Part shown: positions 1-8,225 of the stretch, in pieces
How positions within the stretch are numbered: the stretch's first letter is position 1
Layout: each line of letters opens with the position of its first letter
NCBI GenBank assembly: GCA_945909635.1
Contig: OX246690.1
Span: 2,170,001-2,234,000 of the forward strand
Reading direction: 5' to 3'
Origin: Clostridioides difficile_A
Lineage (GTDB): Bacteria > Bacillota > Clostridia > Peptostreptococcales > Peptostreptococcaceae
Length of the DNA: 64,000 bases
Made by a program: the position numbers and the translations under genes
The notes under the pieces: model-generated
The model's input: only the letters and a program-made list of their open reading frames with translations
Database searches by the model: none
Told to the model about the DNA's origin: nothing

Positions 1-83
1 TTTCATATCGATATTATATAAAATGTAATTATTATTGTAAACATTAAAATAATACTAGTCATTATAATAAGGAGGTAATAAAA

Positions 84-1508
84 ATGACAAAATTTTTTAA
101 AGAAAGTGAAAATAAAAAAAGTATAACAGTTTTATTTGTAGTTATTGCAATGACTTTTATGGCAACATTAGATTCTAGTATTATAAATGTAGCACTTCCT
201 GTTCTTGCAAGTGAATTAAATGTCTCTCTATCATCCATTGAATGGATAATAGCAAGTTATTCAATTATTATTTGTTCAACACTATTATTTTTCGGAAGAC
301 TTGGAGATATCATTGGTAAACCTAGAATATTTCAAGCAGGCACTATTCTTTTTACAACAGCTTCATTATTGTGTGGATTAAGTAATTCTTTAACTTTACT
401 TATAATTTGCCGTTTTATTCAAGGAATAGGTGCTTCTGCTTACATGGCAAACAATCATGGAATCATTACAGAGTTATTTCCAAAGGAAAGTAGAGGTAAA
501 GCTCTAGGAATTTTGGTTACTGCTGTTGCTATTGGCAATATGGTCGGACCATCTATAGGAGGATTTATTTTATCAATGTTTAATTGGAACTTTATATTCT
601 TTATAAACATTCCAATAGGTATTATTGTAATATTTTTAAATACAAAATTTCTCCCAGACAGTAAAATAACTTCAGAAAAAATGGATAAGGCTGGTGCTAT
701 ACTTCAATTCTTAGGAACAACATTATTTTTTAGTGCTCTAATTATTGCTCAACAAACGGGATTACTAAATCCATATATATTAATTACACTATTACTATCA
801 ATTATTTTTATTATATTATTTTTGATATTAGAAAAAAATCATCCTCAACCACTTCTTGACCTTGAAATTTTTAGAAACTTAAAATTTTCATTGAATTTAG
901 TTTGTGCTCTTACATCATTCATTTGTATTGCATCATCTAGTATTTTAATTCCATTTTATTTACAAAATACTATGAAACTTTCCCCAATTCAAGCAGGTTT
1001 ATTTATGATATTATCCCCTTTGATTTTAGCCATTTTTTCACCGATATTTGGGAATATATCAGATAAAATTAAGTCAGAAAAAATTATTTTAATTGGTCTT
1101 ATTGTTATGAGCTTTGGATTTTTCTTAATGTCAAGATTAAAAGAGAGTTCTATCCTTATTTTATTCGTGATTTCTGTATCAATAATATCAATAGGACAAT
1201 CTGTGTTTCAACCTGCCAATAATGCTTTGATAATGTCAAATTGTCCCAAAAGTAAGTTGGGAGTTGTCGGAAGTATAAATTCTCTTGTAAGAAATTTAGG
1301 TCAAGTTATAGGTATTACCATTTCTACAACACTTTTATATAATTTTATGAGTATTAAGGCTGGGTATAGGGTTAACGACTATATAATTGATAATGATAAA
1401 ATATTTGTATTTGGAATGAGAAATGTTTATATTATTATTACACTTCTTTGCCTAATAGGGGCACTATTAATTGGCTTTTATTTATTTAAGTATAATAAAA
1501 ATGAATAA
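84..1508 (+). CDS. MFS drug exporter, DHA2 (14-TM) family
   Basis: Probable proton-coupled multidrug efflux protein of the EmrB/QacA group in the cytoplasmic membrane. The 474 residues are almost entirely hydrophobic and fit 14 transmembrane helices. Visible family motifs are TLDSSIINVALP in TM1 (motif D1), GRLGDIIGKPR after TM2 (motif A), RFIQGIGAS in TM4 (motif B) and GNMVGPSIGG in TM5 (motif C, typical of exporters). The ATG follows an AAGGAGG site with about 7 nt spacing. It stands alone: clpB converges on it and no regulator is visible on the left, where the window ends 83 bases upstream. The family call is strong; the substrate cannot be read from sequence. Confidence 0.9.
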   Translation: MTKFFKESENKKSITVLFVVIAMTFMATLDSSIINVALPVLASELNVSLSSIEWIIASYSIIICSTLLFFGRLGDIIGKPRIFQAGTILFTTASLLCGLSNSLTLLIICRFIQGIGASAYMANNHGIITELFPKESRGKALGILVTAVAIGNMVGPSIGGFILSMFNWNFIFFINIPIGIIVIFLNTKFLPDSKITSEKMDKAGAILQFLGTTLFFSALIIAQQTGLLNPYILITLLLSIIFIILFLILEKNHPQPLLDLEIFRNLKFSLNLVCALTSFICIASSSILIPFYLQNTMKLSPIQAGLFMILSPLILAIFSPIFGNISDKIKSEKIILIGLIVMSFGFFLMSRLKESSILILFVISVSIISIGQSVFQPANNALIMSNCPKSKLGVVGSINSLVRNLGQVIGITISTTLLYNFMSIKAGYRVNDYIIDNDKIFVFGMRNVYIIITLLCLIGALLIGFYLFKYNKNE

Positions 1509-1676
1509 TAGTTTTTTACAATTATCTTAAAGTTATAAGTATCTTAGAACTATGAATATATCATAAAGAACTTATTAAAATACTGACTTTGAATCAGATT
1601 AGTTTTAATATATTGATTTAAAAGTATTTTTATTAGTTTGACAAAACATATATTTTATTATAGTTTATAAATCAAA

Positions 1677-1725
1677 AAGAAACAGGGTAAAATCTTTAAC
1701 ATAATTATACCCTGCTTCTTTTTTA
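1677..1725 (-). terminator. Intrinsic terminator of clpB (probably bidirectional)
   Basis: A 12-bp stem (AGAAACAGGGTA at 1678-1689 against TACCCTGCTTCT at 1708-1719, one mismatch) is flanked by T-rich sequence on both strands. It lies just past the clpB stop and about 170 bases past the converging MFS gene. Confidence 0.8.
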
Positions 1726-1726
1726 A

Positions 1727-4321
1727 TTATTTAACTAAAACCTCAATATTTTCATCTTTTCCATCTATAACTATAGTACATCCATCATATACTTCTCCAG
1801 CAATAAGTTTCTTTGCAATTACAGTTTCTAATGTATTTCCTATATATCTCTTAAGTGGTCTTGCTCCATATACAGGGTCATAACCCTCTCTCACCATAAC
1901 ATCTTTAGCTGAATCTGTAACCTCAATAGTAATATCTTTTTCTTTTAATCTATTTTTTAAATCTGTCATAAATATATCTATAATTTTCTTGATATTTTCT
2001 TGGTCTAGAGGCTTGAACATTATAATGTCATCTACTCTATTTAAAAACTCAGGTTTAAATCTGTGTTTCATTTCATTCATTACTAAGCTGTTAGTAGTCT
2101 CTGTTATATTTCCTCCTGCTTCTAATAGATAATTGCTTCCTATATTAGAAGTCATTATTATAAGAGTATTTTTGAAGTCCACAGTTTTACCCTTATTATC
2201 AGTAAGTCTACCATCATCCAATATTTGTAAGAACATGTTAAATACATCCTCATGTGCTTTTTCTATCTCATCAAATAGTATTACAGAATAAGGAGCACGT
2301 CTAACTGCTTCTGTAAGTTGTCCTCCTTCCTCATATCCTACATATCCTGGAGGAGGTCCAACTAATCTCGATACAGCATGTTTTTCCATGTATTCAGACA
2401 TATCAATTCTAATTATATTATCTTCACTATCAAATAAATTTCTAGCAAGAGTTTTTGCAAGCTCAGTTTTACCAACACCTGTAGGTCCTAAGAAAATAAA
2501 TGAACCAATTGGCTTTCTTTCATCTTTTAGACCAGCTCTTGCACGTATTACTGCATTTGAAACCGCTGTAACTGCTTCATCTTGCCCTATAACCCTTTTG
2601 TGAAGCTCTTCTTCTAGTTTAAGTAATTTTTCTCTTTCACCTTCAACTAGTTTAGTTACTGGTATACCTGTCCATTTTGATACAATACTAGATATTTCTT
2701 CTTCAGTAACTTCTTCCTTTAAAAGTGAATTTTCAGAACCATCTTTCATACTTTCTTCATAGTTCTTTATTTGTTCTTCTAATTTAGGTATTTCACCATA
2801 CTTAACCTCTGCTGCTTTATTGAAATCATATTCTCTCTCATATTTTTCAGCTTTACCTTTAGCTTCATCCAATCGAGATTTTAAGTTTTTAATATCTAAT
2901 ATTTGACTCTTTTCTTTTTCGTATTTAGCAGTCATTTCATCATTTTTAGATTTTAATTCCGCTATTTCCTTTTGAATATCATCCAATCTTGATTTACTCT
3001 TATCATCATTTTCTTTAAGTAATGCTTCTCTTTCAGTTTCTAGCATAAATAACTTTCTTCTTACAACATCCAATTCTGTTGGTAACGAATCTATTTCACT
3101 ACGAATCATAGCTCCTGCTTCATCAATTAAATCAATTGCTTTGTCTGGTAAAAATCTATCTTGTATATATCTATGAGAAAGTTTTGCTGCTGCTACAATA
3201 GCATTATCATGTATTCTTACTCCATGGTGTATCTCAAATCTTTCTTTTAAACCTCTAAGTATAGATATTGTATCTTCAACAGTAGGTTCTTCTGCAATTA
3301 CAGGCTGAAAACGTCTTTCAAGTGCTTTATCTTTTTCTATATATTTTCTATATTCATCAAAAGTAGTTGCACCAATACAATTTAATTCACCTCTTGCAAG
3401 CATAGGCTTAATAAGATTACCTGCATCCATTGAACCTTCTGTTTTACCAGCTCCAACTATAGTATGAATTTCATCTATAAATAATATAATCTTTCCATCA
3501 GAACTTTGAACTTCTTTTAAAACTGCCTTTAATCTTTCTTCAAATTCACCTCTATACTTTGCACCAGCAATTAATGCTCCCATATCAAGGGAAAATACAA
3601 TTTTGTCTTTTAATCCTTCTGGTACATCGCCTCTTACAATTCTCTCTGCTAATCCTTCAACAATTGCAGTCTTACCTACACCTGGCTCACCAATTAATAC
3701 AGGATTATTTTTAGTTCTTCTTGATAAAATTCTTATAATTCTTCTTATTTCTTCATCTCTTCCAATTACAGGGTCTAATTTATTTTTCTTAGCTAAATCT
3801 ACTAGGTTTGTTCCATATCTAGCAAGTGCATCATATGTCCCTTCTGGGTCTTGTGTTTCTACTCTTTGGCTCCCTCTAACTTGTGATAAAACATTTAAAA
3901 AGTCATTTTTATTTATATTATATTGTTTTAATATTTTACCAACAACTGATTTTGATTCTGTTTCCATCATTGCAAGCATGACATGCTCTACACTTATATA
4001 TGAATCTTTAAATTCTTTAGAAATACTCTCTGCCTTTATAAGTACTTCATTTATTTTTCTAGTAGCTGATACTCCTTGTGAGTCAGCGCCTTCTCCATAT
4101 ACTTTTGGAAGCTTATCCAGTTCAGAATTTACAGTATTTCTCAAAGAATCAATTGATATATTCATTTTTTCGATTATATTTGGTATTAATCCATCTTCTT
4201 GGTTAATAAGTGCTGAGAAAAGATGAATTACATCTACTTGTTGGTTGTGATTTTTTACTGCTTCATTATAAGCCTCATTTAAACTTTTTTGAACTCTTAA
4301 AGTCATTTTTTCTACGTCCAT
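1727..4321 (-). CDS. clpB: ClpB, AAA+ disaggregase
   Basis: ATP-driven protein disaggregase that works with the DnaK system to rescue aggregated proteins after heat stress. The 864 residues show the full architecture: Clp N-domain repeats (about 1-150), first AAA+ module with Walker A GEPGVGKT at 211-218, a charged coiled-coil middle domain (about 400-530), and a second AAA+ module with GPTGVGKT and a C-terminal D2-small domain. The middle domain separates ClpB from ClpC. A GGAGGG site precedes the ATG. Only 36 bases separate it from the upstream gene ending at 4358, with no promoter visible in that gap, so it is probably transcribed with the two upstream genes. I see no CIRCE or CtsR-type operator near it. 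Confidence 0.97.
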   Translation of the reverse strand: MDVEKMTLRVQKSLNEAYNEAVKNHNQQVDVIHLFSALINQEDGLIPNIIEKMNISIDSLRNTVNSELDKLPKVYGEGADSQGVSATRKINEVLIKAESISKEFKDSYISVEHVMLAMMETESKSVVGKILKQYNINKNDFLNVLSQVRGSQRVETQDPEGTYDALARYGTNLVDLAKKNKLDPVIGRDEEIRRIIRILSRRTKNNPVLIGEPGVGKTAIVEGLAERIVRGDVPEGLKDKIVFSLDMGALIAGAKYRGEFEERLKAVLKEVQSSDGKIILFIDEIHTIVGAGKTEGSMDAGNLIKPMLARGELNCIGATTFDEYRKYIEKDKALERRFQPVIAEEPTVEDTISILRGLKERFEIHHGVRIHDNAIVAAAKLSHRYIQDRFLPDKAIDLIDEAGAMIRSEIDSLPTELDVVRRKLFMLETEREALLKENDDKSKSRLDDIQKEIAELKSKNDEMTAKYEKEKSQILDIKNLKSRLDEAKGKAEKYEREYDFNKAAEVKYGEIPKLEEQIKNYEESMKDGSENSLLKEEVTEEEISSIVSKWTGIPVTKLVEGEREKLLKLEEELHKRVIGQDEAVTAVSNAVIRARAGLKDERKPIGSFIFLGPTGVGKTELAKTLARNLFDSEDNIIRIDMSEYMEKHAVSRLVGPPPGYVGYEEGGQLTEAVRRAPYSVILFDEIEKAHEDVFNMFLQILDDGRLTDNKGKTVDFKNTLIIMTSNIGSNYLLEAGGNITETTNSLVMNEMKHRFKPEFLNRVDDIIMFKPLDQENIKKIIDIFMTDLKNRLKEKDITIEVTDSAKDVMVREGYDPVYGARPLKRYIGNTLETVIAKKLIAGEVYDGCTIVIDGKDENIEVLVK

Positions 4322-4357
4322 ATAAATCCCTCCATTTTAATATTATATCCAAATAAA

Positions 4358-4954
4358 TTAAATTCTCTCATTTATGATTATTGATTTCCTAAGCTCCAAA
4401 AGACTATCGAGTAAATTCTCATCTTTTTGCATGTCAAAACTTAATGTTAGATTAAAAGTTTCATCTGAATTAAAAAAATCAAATACTTCTTTTGATTTTG
4501 CCCTTAAGTATAAATCTTCATCTATAAGTCTTTTTTCACCAATTAATAAATATTGACATTTATCTATAAAACTCTTTCTAAAATCAATAGTATATAGATT
4601 TTCTAAAATATTATATTGATAAATAGCAATATTGTTAAATACTTTTAATATGTTTGAATTTACAAAATTGTAAATTTGATTATCGTTATACAGTGATATT
4701 TGTTCATATATATACTCCCTAAATAAAGGATGAATGTTTTGTTTAAGTTTTAAAGTGACTTCGGCTGGTATTTCAAAATAAAGCTTCCAGTACCTAGAAT
4801 TATTTTTTTCTAATATAAAAGCTACTCTATTTAAACTAGCACGACTAATCTCTTTTAGTGTACAATCAAAATTGTAGTGTCTTAAACTAGTTTTTTCATT
4901 CTCAAATACATAATCAAACCACTGTAGAACATTTCTATCAAGTTTTAAACTCAT
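4358..4954 (-). CDS. Hypothetical protein upstream of clpB
   Basis: I do not recognise this 198-residue protein. It is soluble by inspection (no signal peptide or membrane segment), rich in Leu, Asn, Tyr and charged residues, and looks mostly helical. It starts 16 bases after the stop of the RepL-like gene and ends 36 bases before clpB, so the three genes look like one transcription unit. An AAGGAAGAAGG tract overlaps the spacer before its ATG. The constant pairing with a DNA-binding protein suggests a partner or effector, but that is inference from position only. Confidence 0.75.
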   Translation of the reverse strand: MSLKLDRNVLQWFDYVFENEKTSLRHYNFDCTLKEISRASLNRVAFILEKNNSRYWKLYFEIPAEVTLKLKQNIHPLFREYIYEQISLYNDNQIYNFVNSNILKVFNNIAIYQYNILENLYTIDFRKSFIDKCQYLLIGEKRLIDEDLYLRAKSKEVFDFFNSDETFNLTLSFDMQKDENLLDSLLELRKSIIINERI

Positions 4955-4970
4955 ATAAAAACCTTCTTCC

Positions 4971-5315
4971 TTATTTACTAACCTTACTAGGTCTTTTTAT
5001 CTCATTATATTCTGCTAATAAACTTTCTTTATCAGCTCTACTACCTTTATAAGCTATATGTGGATTTATCATATACTCCCCATTTTTCACTCTCTGTAAA
5101 AAATCCATTTTTTTCAATTCTGTAAACAATGAAGATAAAGAAGTTTTTGGATATTCAAGTTCACAAGATAATTCATGTAGTGTTTTTCTAATCTTATTAT
5201 TTTTATCCATAGAGTTTATTAATTTTAATGGAATTAAATCTCTTTTAGTATACATTCCTTCTACTACTTTAATATAATTTTTAAAGCAAATATTCATATA
5301 TTTACTTTTATTCAT
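4971..5315 (-). CDS. RepL-like winged-helix protein
   Basis: A 114-residue putative DNA-binding protein. The pattern resembles the winged-helix core of Firmicute plasmid replication proteins of the RepL group: a helical N-terminus, a helix-turn-helix region (about 42-75, TLHELSCELEYPKTSLSSLF), then a wing and the segment YMINPHIAYKG, which matches the NP-x-x-x-x-G feature near the end of the RepL domain. It is shorter than full plasmid RepL proteins (roughly 150-200 residues). It is the first gene of the probable unit leading to clpB, downstream of a good minus-strand promoter. It may be a domesticated plasmid-type regulator; a replication role on the chromosome is not supported. Its ribosome binding site is weak. 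Confidence 0.7.
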   Translation of the reverse strand: MNKSKYMNICFKNYIKVVEGMYTKRDLIPLKLINSMDKNNKIRKTLHELSCELEYPKTSLSSLFTELKKMDFLQRVKNGEYMINPHIAYKGSRADKESLLAEYNEIKRPSKVSK

Positions 5316-5420
5316 AACTAAATCTTTACTCTCTGTATATTCCTGATTTAGGTCTTTTTTTAATGTCTTATCTAAATTAAATATCTCTTATCACTCTCCT
5401 TACCTCTAATTGATAATATA

Positions 5421-5449
5421 AATATATTACAAAAAAATATGTATGTCAA
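5421..5449 (-). promoter_or_regulatory. Sigma-A promoter of the RepL-like/unknown/clpB unit
   Basis: On the minus strand TTGACA (5449-5444), a 17-base spacer and TATATT (5426-5421) give an almost consensus promoter, about 105 bases upstream of the first gene. Confidence 0.75.
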
Positions 5450-5464
5450 AAGTAAGAATGCAAG

Positions 5465-5510
5465 AAGTTTAGCTCTAGACTAAACTTTTGTTTACCTATA
5501 AGCTAAACTT
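5465..5510. promoter_or_regulatory. Inverted repeat upstream of the clpB-unit promoter
   Basis: Perfect 8-base arms AAGTTTAG-N7-CTAAACTT (5465-5487) with a third half-site CTAAACTT at 5503-5510. It lies just upstream of the minus-strand -35 box, a position suited to an activator or to a repressor of either divergent unit. The binding protein is unknown. Confidence 0.5.
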
Positions 5511-5668
5511 TATTACGTTTTTAAATTAGCATTTCCAATTTATTGGTAACATTTTAGAACAATATTTATAAATTTTTTTTAAAATTTTAATACATCAAAA
5601 AAACTAGTATCTTATAAAATACTTTTTTCAAATATATATATTTCAAATTCCTTTTTTTCTAAAAACAG

Positions 5669-5697
5669 TTGACATATTATATATATATTTATATAAT
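5669..5697 (+). promoter_or_regulatory. Consensus promoter of the GntR-ABC operon
   Basis: Exact TTGACA (5669-5674), 17-base spacer, exact TATAAT (5692-5697). This is the best promoter match in the window and would be very strong if not repressed. Confidence 0.85.
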
Positions 5698-5718
5698 GTG
5701 TATATACTATATATACAC
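5698..5718. promoter_or_regulatory. Probable YtrA-type operator
   Basis: A perfect inverted repeat GTGTATATA-N3-TATATACAC starts at the base after the -10 box and covers the expected transcription start. YtrA-family GntR regulators bind such palindromes at their own promoters, so autorepression is expected. The cognate regulator starts 18 bases downstream. Confidence 0.75.
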
Positions 5719-5735
5719 ATTAAGGAGGTGTTTTG

Positions 5736-6110
5736 TTGAATATAGTTATTAGTAATTCAAGTGGAAAGCCAATATATGAACAAATTACTACACAAATTAA
5801 AAGTATGATTATAAGTGGAGAATTACCAGAAGGGTCAGCTCTTCCAAGTATGAGACTATTGGCAAAGGAACTTAGAATAAGCGTGATTACTACAAAACGA
5901 GCATATAGTGATTTAGAACGTGATGGATTTATTGAGACAGTTACTGGTAAAGGTAGCTTTGTATCTAGTAAAAACATGGATTTTGTGAAAGAAGAGCAAT
6001 TTCGTTTAATTGAAGAGTATCTACAAAAAGCAGTTGATACAGCTAAAAGTAGTGGTATTACATATGACGAACTAAAAGATATTTTACTTTTATTATATAA
6101 GGGAGAATGA
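5736..6110 (+). CDS. GntR-family (YtrA subfamily) transcriptional regulator
   Basis: A 124-residue repressor with an N-terminal GntR winged helix (PIYEQITTQIKSMIISGELP through SMRLLAKELRISVITTKRAYSDLERDGFI) and a short C-terminal dimerisation tail, the size typical of the YtrA subfamily. Two adjacent TTG codons could start it. The second, at 5736, lies 7 bases from AGGAGG; the one at 5733 is too close, so I chose 5736. It is followed by an ABC ATPase and a permease, the standard YtrA arrangement in which the regulator represses its exporter until a ligand, often a cell-wall antibiotic, is present. The ligand here is unknown. Confidence 0.9.
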   Translation: MNIVISNSSGKPIYEQITTQIKSMIISGELPEGSALPSMRLLAKELRISVITTKRAYSDLERDGFIETVTGKGSFVSSKNMDFVKEEQFRLIEEYLQKAVDTAKSSGITYDELKDILLLLYKGE

Positions 6111-6115
6111 TAATT

Positions 6116-6970
6116 ATGGATGCAATAACTATAAAAAACTTAAATAAAACTTATAAAGATTTTAGTCTACAAAATGTATCTTTTTCAGTACCAAAAGGAA
6201 GCATAATGGGATTTGTAGGTGAAAATGGTGCAGGAAAAACTACTACATTGAAAGCAATTTTAAATTTAATTTCTTATGATAGTGGAAATATAGAAATATT
6301 TGGTCTTGATAACAAAAAAAATGAAAAAGAAATTAAAGAACAAATTGGTGTCGTATTTGAAGGAAGTAATTTTCATGAAAATTTAAATCTAGATAATGTA
6401 TCAAAAATTATGAGTAAAATCTATAAAAATTGGAATCATGCATTATTCAAAGACTATTTAAAAAAGTTGAGAGTTCCAGAGAATAAGCTAATTAAGGAGT
6501 TTTCAAAGGGTAACAAAATGAAACTTAGTATTGCTGTAGCTTTATCACATAATCCAAAATTATTAATTCTAGATGAAGCAACTAGTTCACTTGACCCTAT
6601 TGTTCGTGAAGAAATATTGGATATATTTTTAGATTTTATACAAGATGAAGAGCACTCTATTATTTTATCTTCACATATTACAAGTGATTTAGATAAAATA
6701 GCAGACTATATTACATTTATACATAAAGGTAAAATAGTCTTTAGTGAAAATAAGGATGAATTAATTAATAATATGGGAATTTTAAAATGCAAACCTACTG
6801 ATTTTGATAATATTTCAAAAGAAGATTACTCATATTATCGTAAAAGCCAATTTGGATATGAAGTACTTCTTAATGATAAATATAGATTTATAGCAAAACA
6901 TCCAAACTTTGTAGTTGATAATACGTCTATAGAAGAAATTATGTTATTTTATGTGAGAGGTGATAAATAA
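6116..6970 (+). CDS. ABC transporter ATP-binding protein (YtrB-like)
   Basis: ATPase subunit of a small ABC-2 type exporter. Walker A is GENGAGKTT (about residues 35-43), Walker B is LLILDEATSSLDP, and the H-loop histidine is in SSHITSDL. The ABC signature is unusual, FSKGNKMKLSI rather than LSGGQ, as is common in this YtrB/BcrA-like group. A start at 6107 would overlap the regulator stop and sit directly on the GGGAG site; the ATG at 6116 has about 10 bases spacing and is preferred (284 residues). The C-terminal 70 residues are an accessory domain. The gene overlaps the permease by one base. Confidence 0.9.
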   Translation: MDAITIKNLNKTYKDFSLQNVSFSVPKGSIMGFVGENGAGKTTTLKAILNLISYDSGNIEIFGLDNKKNEKEIKEQIGVVFEGSNFHENLNLDNVSKIMSKIYKNWNHALFKDYLKKLRVPENKLIKEFSKGNKMKLSIAVALSHNPKLLILDEATSSLDPIVREEILDIFLDFIQDEEHSIILSSHITSDLDKIADYITFIHKGKIVFSENKDELINNMGILKCKPTDFDNISKEDYSYYRKSQFGYEVLLNDKYRFIAKHPNFVVDNTSIEEIMLFYVRGDK

Positions 6971-7608
6971 TGAAAGGCTTAATTTTAAAAGATTTAATTA
7001 ATTTAAAAGGCAATATAAAATTTCTACTTTTATTTGTAATTATGTTTGGGCTTATATCTTCTTTTGGAGGAGGAGATGCTAATAATCTTGTGGGTATTAT
7101 TGTAGTCCTATGTACAACAATGATTGTTTCAACATTCTCATATGATGATTTAAATAAATGGGATAGTTATGTACTTACAATGCCTATTAAGCGTAATGAT
7201 ATTGTACTAAGTAAATATTTGACTATGTTAATATTTAGCTTTGTAGGTGTATTGGTTTCACTTATACTTAGTATCATTATTGGTTATTTTAAACATAATT
7301 TTATATTAAGTGAAACTCTACTTATTAATGCATTAGTCTTATCTATTTCAATATGTTTTGGTAGTCTTATCTTACCACTTGTTTATAAATTTGGTACAGA
7401 AAAAGCTCGTGTATTAATGATTTTATGTTTTTTAGTTCCAACATTACTTTTATTAGTTTCTAAAAATATTCTAGAAACTATTAGTTCACCTCTTTCACTA
7501 GAAATTATATTTAATACACTATTATATTCTCTTCCATTTATTGCTATATTGCTATTTGTAATTTCATATTTTATATCATCAAAAATTTATAGCAAAAAAG
7601 AAATATAA
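6970..7608 (+). CDS. ABC-2 type permease (YtrC/D-like)
   Basis: Membrane partner of the preceding ATPase. The 212 residues contain about six hydrophobic segments (roughly 18-36, 40-58, 85-107, 117-140, 148-166, 180-203), as in ABC_2_membrane family proteins. Its ATG shares a base with the stop of the ATPase gene (TAATG), indicating translational coupling. A terminator follows at once, so regulator, ATPase and permease form a closed three-gene operon. Whether it exports an antimicrobial or senses one is not visible. Confidence 0.85.
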   Translation: MKGLILKDLINLKGNIKFLLLFVIMFGLISSFGGGDANNLVGIIVVLCTTMIVSTFSYDDLNKWDSYVLTMPIKRNDIVLSKYLTMLIFSFVGVLVSLILSIIIGYFKHNFILSETLLINALVLSISICFGSLILPLVYKFGTEKARVLMILCFLVPTLLLLVSKNILETISSPLSLEIIFNTLLYSLPFIAILLFVISYFISSKIYSKKEI

Positions 7609-7657
7609 AATATTTTATATGGGTTTTTATTTAAACTGTTTAAGTAAGATTTTATTA

Positions 7658-7697
7658 AAAATACTATCAATTTTGTTTTGATAGTATTTTATTTTTA
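7658..7697 (+). terminator. Terminator of the GntR-ABC operon
   Basis: Perfect 12-bp stem AAAATACTATCA (7658-7669) with TGATAGTATTTT (7679-7690) followed by ATTTTTAT. Confidence 0.8.
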
Positions 7698-8090
7698 TGT
7701 CTTATATCTACTCGGTATTATATTTTGAATATTTATCTTTAATAATAACTTTACTCTTTTATCAGTATATTCATTCAACATGATGTTCATATAAATTTAA
7801 TTATTAATTACATTCTTGAATCTAAAAACAAGACTCTGTTTAAAAATAATTCTTATACACAGTAAATTAAATTATTTTAATACTTAATTCCCAAAATCAC
7901 TAAATTTATTAATCATTATTAATAGAATTAAAGCTCTATTTTGTTTTTAAAAATTTTAATCTTGATAATATAAAGTTAAAAATAAATTTTCTTAATTTGA
8001 CATCAGCATAAATGACTATTAGAATAATGTTAAACTAGAGTATTTCAATTGTTCTAGATAAAAAATGAAAATAAATAAAAGATTGTATAA
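7698..8090. other. Non-coding AT-rich stretch
   Basis: No gene, tRNA or convincing promoter seen in these 390 bases; stop codons are frequent in all frames. The only structured part is the remnant that follows at 8091. Confidence 0.5.
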
Positions 8091-8216
8091 GGAGACAGTT
8101 CAAACACGGAATTAGAAATTACAGAAAAAGTAGAAAAGCAAGATGAGGATGTTATTTTTCAAGGATTATTAGAATATAACCTTACTAATCTTGAAAATAA
8201 AAAAATACATATTTAG
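8091..8216 (+). pseudogene. N-terminal remnant of a GNAT-type protein
   Basis: An open stretch without any normal start codon encodes GDSSNTELEITEKVEK... ending ...LLEYNLTNLENKKIHI and a stop. The helix with GLLEYNL resembles the first helix of clostridial GNAT acetyltransferases. An AAGGAG site precedes it, but no ATG, GTG or TTG follows in frame. The stop codon directly abuts the ribosome binding site of the next gene, so the hydrolase may have been joined here by a deletion. The family assignment from 35 residues is tentative. Confidence 0.4.
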
Positions 8217-8225
8217 GAGGTACAC

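Noticed and set aside
3603..4226. 207-codon open frame on the plus strand
   Set aside because: Antisense to clpB, with composition expected from the reverse of a well-supported gene.
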